Shown one piece after another: positions 58,313 through 64,000 of a stretch of DNA of 64,000 nucleotides. The notes under the pieces are model-generated. The model searched no databases. It had not been told where the DNA came from and saw nothing but the letters and a program-made list of their open reading frames with translations. Within the stretch, counting starts at the first letter, position 1, and every line of letters begins with the position of its first letter. Where the stretch lies: contig NZ_JBHSBU010000001.1 of the NCBI RefSeq assembly GCF_042650885.1, forward strand, positions 4,154,001-4,218,000, given 5' to 3'. Source of the stretch: Chitinimonas_A lacunae. GTDB taxonomy: Bacteria; Pseudomonadota; Gammaproteobacteria; Burkholderiales; Chitinimonadaceae. The position numbers and the translations under genes were made by a program.

Positions 58313-59125
58313 ATGTCTTTGTCATCGTCTTCCTCTCTCCCCCGGGTCGCGTTCGTGCCGCACAACGAGCGCGGCCGCGACTTTATCGTCGGCGACCTCC
58401 ATGGTTGCCGGCGCGATCTTGAAGTGTTGTTGCTGGCGGCAGGTTTCAATCCCACCAAGGGCGACCGCCTGTTTTCGACCGGCGACCTGATCGACCGCGG
58501 CCCCGATTCGCTGGGCTGTCTCAAGTTGCTCAAGCAGTCGTGGTTCTATGCCGTACTGGGCAATCACGAGCAGATGCTGATCAATGCCGTGGAAAGCGGC
58601 GACGACGAGGCCGTTGCGCTGTCGGTTGCCAACGGCGGTGGTTGGGCGCTTGGCATGCTGCTCAAGCAAGACCCGGAATTGCAGACCTACGCCCGGGTGC
58701 TCAAGCAACTCCCCCATGTGCTCGCGGTCGGGCCGGGTACGCCGCAGCGCTACAACATCGTCCACGCCGCCCTGTTGCGCTCGCCGGTGGGGCTGTCGCT
58801 CTATACCGATGCCGAGATCGACGCCAAACTGGTCGAAGCCGACGCCTATGCCGTCGAGCGCCTGATCTGGAGCCGCACCCTGGCCGAACAGGCCGGCCAG
58901 GCCGCTTTGCAGCGGCAGGGCCCGACCTGGCGGGCCGGCTTGTCGCTGACCTACTGCGGCCATAATCCCGTGCCGCATCCGGTGGTGTACGAATCGCACT
59001 GCCATATCGATACGGGTGCGGGCTACGAAGGCAATGTCGACGTCGGCCGCGAAGACAGCGGCGTGGCGATGCGACTGACCGTGGCAGAACACAATGGCGG
59101 CAATCCGGTGTTCTATACCCGTTGA
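58313..59125 (+). CDS. PPP-family metallophosphatase
   Basis: A 270-residue calcineurin-like phosphatase. The metal motifs are in order: GDLHG (residue 27 on), GDLIDRG and GNHEQM (about 84), with a His in YNIVHAAL and a last one in TYCGHNPVPHPV, then HCHIDTGAGYEG. The pattern is that of bacterial PrpA/PrpB-type serine/threonine or Ap4A phosphatases. Both substrates are possible. A short Ser-rich start (LSSSSSLP) precedes the core. It is followed by a strong terminator, so it is a single-gene unit. Confidence 0.9.
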   Translation: MSLSSSSSLPRVAFVPHNERGRDFIVGDLHGCRRDLEVLLLAAGFNPTKGDRLFSTGDLIDRGPDSLGCLKLLKQSWFYAVLGNHEQMLINAVESGDDEAVALSVANGGGWALGMLLKQDPELQTYARVLKQLPHVLAVGPGTPQRYNIVHAALLRSPVGLSLYTDAEIDAKLVEADAYAVERLIWSRTLAEQAGQAALQRQGPTWRAGLSLTYCGHNPVPHPVVYESHCHIDTGAGYEGNVDVGREDSGVAMRLTVAEHNGGNPVFYTR

Positions 59126-59148
59126 TTGCAAGCGGCAGCCAAGCAAGA

Positions 59149-59176
59149 AGCCATGCTTAAAACGCATGGCTTTTTT
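59149..59176 (+). terminator. Rho-independent terminator after the phosphatase gene
   Basis: AAGCCATGC / GCATGGCTT forms a 9-bp stem with a 7-base loop, followed by a T-run. Confidence 0.88.
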
Positions 59177-59421
59177 ATTTGAAATCCAATCTGTATCTGG
59201 TATAGCTATCGAGTGCTATACGATCTGCGCATAGCTTTCTCCGCCACTTCCGCGGCTGTCTCACTGCGTTGTCCTGTTTCCCCCTCTTTCCTTTGTCCCC
59301 GCAACCAGACAACTGCTCGGTTAGTCCTTGTTCTGTAAGGAAAGACCGGCTCATTAGGTTTTTTGCTCGAAAAAATTGTCTGGTTTTTCCTAAACAATCG
59401 TACGACCAGTGCAGACCTATT

Positions 59422-59478
59422 CCTCGGTAAGGGGAGGCGTCCCATGTCGGGACGACCCCAGGGCGAAGTAGCGCCCTG
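59422..59478 (+). ncRNA. Three-hairpin 5' leader of the RHS gene
   Basis: Three consecutive stems lie within 57 bases: CCTC / GAGG (59422-59436), CGTCCC / GGGACG with a 5-base loop (59438-59454) and CAGGGC / GCCCTG (59459-59478). They end 39 bases before the RHS start codon. I could not match them to a named riboswitch or thermometer class. Confidence 0.45.
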
Positions 59479-59517
59479 ATGAGACATACAATTTTTCGCG
59501 CAGAAAGTGGAATCCAC

Positions 59518-62500
59518 ATGGTTGCTGTCGTAACGGGTGAAGGTCTGGGATTGCTGGGAAGTTCCTTGAACACGCTGGGTTCGCGCGGTGTGGTCGGTTC
59601 GGCTAAGACAGGAACGAGCAGCAGCGGTCTGTATATCAACGGTGCGACCGGCAACCTGGTACTACAGCGGCAGGACGAATTTCTGGTTGGGCGGGGGCCT
59701 GATCTTGGTCTGTTGCGGACCTATAACAGCCAGGGCCGTTTCGATGGAGATAATAACGATGGCTGGCGGCTGGGCTTTTACCGGACCATCAAGCTCGAAG
59801 GCAGCAAGTTGGGTGAGTCGGGCAGCCTGTTGCGCCGCACGGCCGCCGACGGTGCCGAGCTGGTCTATCGCCTGCGCTCCGCGCAACCACCGTCTTATGT
59901 GCGGATCGATGACGGCGGCGACGATGTGCTGACGCTGGAGGCGGGTACAGGTCACCTGATCTGGACCGATGGCGCCACCCAACTGCGTGAAATTTACGAA
60001 GCCAATGGTGAGAATGGCTGGCGTATTCGCGAACTGCATGATCTGGACGGCAATGTCGTCCACTACGACTACGCCGATGGCCTGCTGAGTCAGGTCAAGA
60101 GCGCCAATGGCGAGGCGATCCGCTTTGCCTACAAGACCACCGATGGCAGCAAGTGCTTGCAATCGATCAGCCTGTCGCGCCATGGCAAGGACTACGAGAC
60201 CACCCGATACGGCTATGACGAGAAGAATCGGCTGATCAAGGTATCGGTCGATCTGACGCCGGAAAACGCCAGCGACAACGACGACCGCAGCAAGCGCTAT
60301 GAAATCGGGTACAGCTACGATGCCGAGGGTCGGCTCAAGACGGTGACGGAGCAGGACGGCACCGATCTGGTGTTTTCCTATGCTGCACGTTCGGCCGACG
60401 ACGCCACCGTGGTGGTGGCGGCGGTCGAGGACCGGGTCAGCGGTCGCCGCACCGTGTTCGACTATGCCCAGGACGGCCGCAGCACCCGGGTGCGCGAGCT
60501 GGCAGGCAAGGTCGTGCTGTCCGATTCGGTCCTGCGCTACGGCAAGGGCCGGCTTGATTCGGTCGAGATGTTGGGCGGTATGGGCGGGCCGGTGCTGACC
60601 CAATATCAATACGACAGCAACGGCCGGGTCAGTGCGGTGATCGACGCCAGCGGCAACCAGGTCGATTACCAGTACGACGCTAGCGGTCATCTGATCCAGG
60701 AAAAGGACGGCTCGGGTGCCCGGGTCGAGCGCAGCTACGACCGGGGCCGGCTGCTGAACGAGACCCGCTATGCCGGCGACAACGGCAGCAATGCACTGCG
60801 CAGTCACTTTGTCTATGACGGCCACCGGCTGCGCTTTAGCGTCAGTGCCGAAGGCCGGGTGGTCGAGTACCGCTATAACAGCCAGGGACAGCGCGAGACC
60901 GAGCTGAGCTATAGCGGCGCGTCCTTCGATGGCAGCGAGATCAATCTCGACACGCTGAAAGCCTGGGCCAGCAAGCAGGAACGCGGGCAGCGGATCGACC
61001 ATCAGTACGATCTGCTGGGCCAACTCAAGCAGAGCACCACCTACGACCAGACCCGGCGCGACGGCAACAGGGGGCTGGTGGGCGTGGCAGACAGTGCTGC
61101 CGTCACCAGCTTTGTCTACGACCATCAAGGTCGGCTGATCAGCAGCATCGATGCCCGCGAAAACGCCGCCGGCAAGGCGCAGAGCCGGATGGTCTACGAT
61201 GGGCTGGGCCGGTTGATCGCCAGTATCGACAGCGAGGGCCTGCCGACTTATTACCTCTATTCGATCGACAAGAGCGGCAGCTCGGGCGTGGAGACCGTAC
61301 TGACTGTCCAGGCGCCCGGCGGTCGTACCACCATCAAGCGCTTCGATGCCTTGGGCAATCTGATCAGCGCCCAGCAGGCAGCGGGCGCGCCCGCCAGCCG
61401 TTTCCACTACGACGCCCTGGGTCGGCTGCGCTATGCCGTCGATGCCGCTGGCGTGGGCACGGCCTATCTGTACGATGCGCTGGGCCGCAAGGTCGGCGAG
61501 CTCGACGGTTCGGGTGCCCTGACCGAATACAGCTATAACCGCTCCGGCCAACTGGCCATGACCCGCCGCTATGTCGAGCGGGTGTCGGCCGAGGTATTGA
61601 GCCGCTTTATGCGTGCGCCACAGGCGGCCGAGCTGGTGGTCGATGTGCGCAGCATTCGTCCGGCTGCCAACCTTGCCGACCGCTTCGAATATCGGCTGTA
61701 CGATAAGGCTGGCCGGCTGGCCAAGCAGATCGATGCCGACGGCTATATGACGGTCTACCGCTACGATGCCGCCAGCCGGCTGCTTGGCACGGTGCGCTAT
61801 GCCCAGGTCCAGTCCACGGCCTTCGATCTGCTCTCGCCCGATATGCCGCAGGACAAGGTCAAGCCGCCGCCCGCCAGCGAACAGGACCGGTACAGCCACC
61901 GTATTTACGACCGCGACGGCAAGCTGATCGCCGAACTCGACGGCGAGCGCTATCTGACCGAATACCACTACGACGGCGTCGGCCAATTGCTTGAGACCAC
62001 GCGCTACGCCAAGCAGGTCGACGCGGCCCGGCTGGCCCAGGCGGGTGCCCAGGCGCTGGCCAGCTGGCGGCCGCTGACATCGGCCGACGACCAGATCAGC
62101 CAGCGCCGCTACAACGCCAGCGGCGAGCTGGTGCTGGAACGTGATGCCGAAGGCTATATCACCGAATACGAATACGACCGCAACGGCAACAAGACCCTGG
62201 CCCGAAGCTGGGGACAGCGCGGCAAGACGCTGCCGTTCGACGTGTCGGCCGAAGCGCTGAGCAAATGGCGCGGCGAGCATAAGCGCGAGGACAAGATCGA
62301 GGATCAGCTGGTCCGCTTCCAATACGACCGGCAGAACCGCCTGTGGTCGGAGACGATGGTGCTGGATCTGGACGGGGTCGAGACGGCCTATTTCGCCAAG
62401 CACTACAGCTACGACGAAGCCGGCCGGGTCAAGGAAGTGTGGCAGGGCGACCCGCGCACCACCCTGGAACAGCGCCGCTATGGCTACAACGACTACGACA

Positions 62501-64000
62501 GCCAAGGCCGGGTTGTGCGCGAATTGAACGGCGAGGGCGCCCGGCTATTGCGGCTGGCGCTCAGCAAGCCCAGCACCAGCAAGGCCGATATCGATGCCCT
62601 GTGGCAGCGTTATGCCGTCCGCTACAGCTATGACGGCGCGGGCCGCCGTACCGCCATGACCGATGCGCTGGGCCAGCGCACGGTGTTCTATCACGACGAG
62701 GCCGGGCGGCTTCAATACACCATCAATGCGCTCGGCGAAGTCAGCGAGCAGCGCTACAGCAGCACCGGCGAGATGGAGGCTACCCTTCATTACGGCGCCC
62801 GTCTGGCCGACCCGGGCAATGGTGGTGCAGCGGCATCGGTGCGTTCGGCCATCGAGGGGCTGCTGAAGCAGGACCCGCTGCCTTCGCTGGTCGAGCGGCG
62901 CTATGACCGGCGCGGTCTGCTGGAGAGCGAAACCATCTGGCAGAGCGAGACCGAGTTCCGCCGCCAGCGCTATGTCTATAACGCCTTCGGCGAACTGGAG
63001 CAGCGTTTCGAGCGCGTCGGCCCGCAGGGTCAGGAGGTGCTGAGCGAGCAGGTGTTCAAGCGCGATCATCGCGGTGCGGTGCTGGAAAAGCTCAGTGGCG
63101 GTATCTATAGCGAAGCCCGTTACGACGCCTTCGGGCGCGTGGTGCGCCAGGGAAGCGGTGCCAAGACCAGCGTGAACAACCAGCCGCGTCTGCTGCAGGA
63201 AGTGGAGCAGACCTACGACCATTTGGGACGGGTGATCGAAGTCCGCACGGGTGGCATCGAAGGTCTGTCGTCGCGTCAGACCACGTCGTTCGATGCCTTC
63301 GACCGCGTGTTGACCCAGACCCATCATCTGGCCAGCGGTCCGCTGACCACCCAATACCGCTACGACCTGAGCACCGGCACCAGCAGCGTGGTCTCGGCCG
63401 AAGGCGTGGTGACCTCGGTAACGCGCAATGCCTTTGGCGATACCGTGGTCAGCGTCGATGCGCTGGGCAACCGGACCGAATACCGCTACGACGGTGCCGG
63501 CCGTGTGATCGGGCTGACCCGGGCCGATGGCCTGACGGCGGAGAATCAGTACGACGCGGCCGGCAACCTCAAGGTCAGCGTCGATGAAGCCGGCCTCAAG
63601 ACCGAATACCTATACGATGCGGCCAACCGACAGTTCCAGCGTATCGTCCACAACGGCAGCCAGGCACTCAAGACCACCTTCCATTTCGACGGCCAGGGCC
63701 GCAAGACGCTGGAAATCAGCCCCGACGGCCTGCATACCCTGACCCGCTACAGCCGCGACGGCCAGACCACCCGAGTGGTGGTCGACCCGAGCCATGCCGA
63801 GCTGGCCAAGTATTTCCCGCAGGTCAAACCGACCATTACCGACCAGCAGCCGGTCCATCTGGAAACCGTCTACCGCTACGACACGCGCGGCCAGCAGGTG
63901 GAAGTCGAGCGCCGCAACGAAGCACAGCATGTGCTGAGCCGGGTCGCCTATTTCTATGACGATGCCGGCCGCCGTTATCGCGAAGTGGTCGATCCGACCG
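59518..64000 (+). CDS. Giant RHS/YD-repeat protein (5' part, runs off the window)
   Basis: At least 1,494 residues, open to the window end. The N-terminus (GLGLLGSSLNTLGSRGVVGS) has no clear signal peptide; GNLVLQRQDEFLVGRG and LLRTYNSQGRFDGDNNDGW open the RHS region. From about residue 160 the chain is a regular series of YD repeats (YRYDAASRLLG, YSYDEAGRVKE, YRYDGAGRVIG, YDAAGNLKVS). RHS repeats form a beta-cage that encloses a C-terminal toxin or ligand domain in contact-dependent or type VI systems, or a surface structure. The C-terminus, and so any toxin and immunity gene, lies beyond the window. Coding bias matches the genome. Confidence 0.9.
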   Translation, partial: MVAVVTGEGLGLLGSSLNTLGSRGVVGSAKTGTSSSGLYINGATGNLVLQRQDEFLVGRGPDLGLLRTYNSQGRFDGDNNDGWRLGFYRTIKLEGSKLGESGSLLRRTAADGAELVYRLRSAQPPSYVRIDDGGDDVLTLEAGTGHLIWTDGATQLREIYEANGENGWRIRELHDLDGNVVHYDYADGLLSQVKSANGEAIRFAYKTTDGSKCLQSISLSRHGKDYETTRYGYDEKNRLIKVSVDLTPENASDNDDRSKRYEIGYSYDAEGRLKTVTEQDGTDLVFSYAARSADDATVVVAAVEDRVSGRRTVFDYAQDGRSTRVRELAGKVVLSDSVLRYGKGRLDSVEMLGGMGGPVLTQYQYDSNGRVSAVIDASGNQVDYQYDASGHLIQEKDGSGARVERSYDRGRLLNETRYAGDNGSNALRSHFVYDGHRLRFSVSAEGRVVEYRYNSQGQRETELSYSGASFDGSEINLDTLKAWASKQERGQRIDHQYDLLGQLKQSTTYDQTRRDGNRGLVGVADSAAVTSFVYDHQGRLISSIDARENAAGKAQSRMVYDGLGRLIASIDSEGLPTYYLYSIDKSGSSGVETVLTVQAPGGRTTIKRFDALGNLISAQQAAGAPASRFHYDALGRLRYAVDAAGVGTAYLYDALGRKVGELDGSGALTEYSYNRSGQLAMTRRYVERVSAEVLSRFMRAPQAAELVVDVRSIRPAANLADRFEYRLYDKAGRLAKQIDADGYMTVYRYDAASRLLGTVRYAQVQSTAFDLLSPDMPQDKVKPPPASEQDRYSHRIYDRDGKLIAELDGERYLTEYHYDGVGQLLETTRYAKQVDAARLAQAGAQALASWRPLTSADDQISQRRYNASGELVLERDAEGYITEYEYDRNGNKTLARSWGQRGKTLPFDVSAEALSKWRGEHKREDKIEDQLVRFQYDRQNRLWSETMVLDLDGVETAYFAKHYSYDEAGRVKEVWQGDPRTTLEQRRYGYNDYDSQGRVVRELNGEGARLLRLALSKPSTSKADIDALWQRYAVRYSYDGAGRRTAMTDALGQRTVFYHDEAGRLQYTINALGEVSEQRYSSTGEMEATLHYGARLADPGNGGAAASVRSAIEGLLKQDPLPSLVERRYDRRGLLESETIWQSETEFRRQRYVYNAFGELEQRFERVGPQGQEVLSEQVFKRDHRGAVLEKLSGGIYSEARYDAFGRVVRQGSGAKTSVNNQPRLLQEVEQTYDHLGRVIEVRTGGIEGLSSRQTTSFDAFDRVLTQTHHLASGPLTTQYRYDLSTGTSSVVSAEGVVTSVTRNAFGDTVVSVDALGNRTEYRYDGAGRVIGLTRADGLTAENQYDAAGNLKVSVDEAGLKTEYLYDAANRQFQRIVHNGSQALKTTFHFDGQGRKTLEISPDGLHTLTRYSRDGQTTRVVVDPSHAELAKYFPQVKPTITDQQPVHLETVYRYDTRGQQVEVERRNEAQHVLSRVAYFYDDAGRRYREVVDPT

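Larger units (their letters stand above)
59126..59517 (+). promoter_or_regulatory. Upstream region of the RHS gene
   Basis: These 392 bases carry the phosphatase terminator at the left, then AT-rich DNA to about 59400, and a compact three-hairpin leader at 59422-59478. No small gene was found, and no ribosome site stronger than GAAAGTGGA precedes the RHS start. Confidence 0.45.

Noticed and set aside
59662..62505. 947-codon open frame antisense to the RHS gene
   Set aside because: The plus strand has clear YD repeats; the antisense frame only reflects their regular codon use.

Overview
The window is GC-rich, densely coded chromosomal DNA from a Gram-negative bacterium. It carries a BamE outer-membrane assembly lipoprotein, a GDSL autotransporter, fur next to aat and bpt, and the order aroQ-accB-accC-prmA-(zinc ribbon/DUF3426)-tpx. 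That order is typical of Betaproteobacteria, so a betaproteobacterium is the best reading; genus is not assignable by eye. No rRNA, tRNA, CRISPR array, insertion sequence or phage module was seen.

Layout. 0-8.6 kb: a small unknown gene, a MarR regulator, a MATE pump, cysK, two tandem secreted paralogues, cca, an orphan amino-acid-type binding protein and prpF. 8.7-9.4 kb: helically phased 10-bp repeats in front of a broken Fic-family gene. 9.4-12.5 kb: a translationally coupled operon for a secreted zinc phospholipase-like protein, a parvulin foldase and a membrane-anchored helical protein. 13.2-15.6 kb: two secreted proteins. 16-20.5 kb: the fur-aat-bpt-histidine kinase operon, divergent from bamE-dapB. 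20.8-24 kb: a YciI protein, a DMT exporter, an arylamine N-acetyltransferase and a LysR regulator.

24.2-29.7 kb is the most distinctive part, a tight five-gene operon: a thermostable-hemolysin-family (GNAT/LuxI-like) protein, a standalone adenylating enzyme, an HxE-type non-heme iron oxygenase, a class III aminotransferase homologue that has lost its PLP lysine and aspartate, and an intact class III aminotransferase. It is transcribed divergently from the LysR gene across an AT-rich region with two phased 10-bp palindromes. It looks like a small-molecule biosynthesis system whose product is unknown. An amidase follows, then a duplicated AT-rich scar with two leftward terminators and a frameshifted gene.

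32.5-48 kb: rraA, a receiver-TPR protein without the phosphoacceptor Asp, a flavoprotein, a GDSL autotransporter, a gamma-carbonic-anhydrase-like protein, a GAF-GGDEF protein with a degenerate signature, prlC, an acyltransferase, an unknown small protein, a LytS/LytR-type two-component pair and a DUF3025 gene. 48.4-59.1 kb: a secreted tandem CBM21-like protein, an active Tpx and a cysteine-less Tpx paralogue, the DUF3426-prmA-accC-accB-aroQ block interrupted by a VOC gene and a binding-protein gene, then queA and a PPP-type phosphatase. 59.5 kb to the end: the first ~1,494 codons of a giant RHS/YD-repeat protein behind a three-hairpin leader.

A recurring theme is an intact enzyme beside a paralogue stripped of its catalytic residues (aminotransferase pair, Tpx pair), together with degenerate signalling or metal sites (receiver Asp to Glu, GGDEF to FIDEA, Cca HD domain). 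All identifications come from reading motifs by eye; no database search was run.
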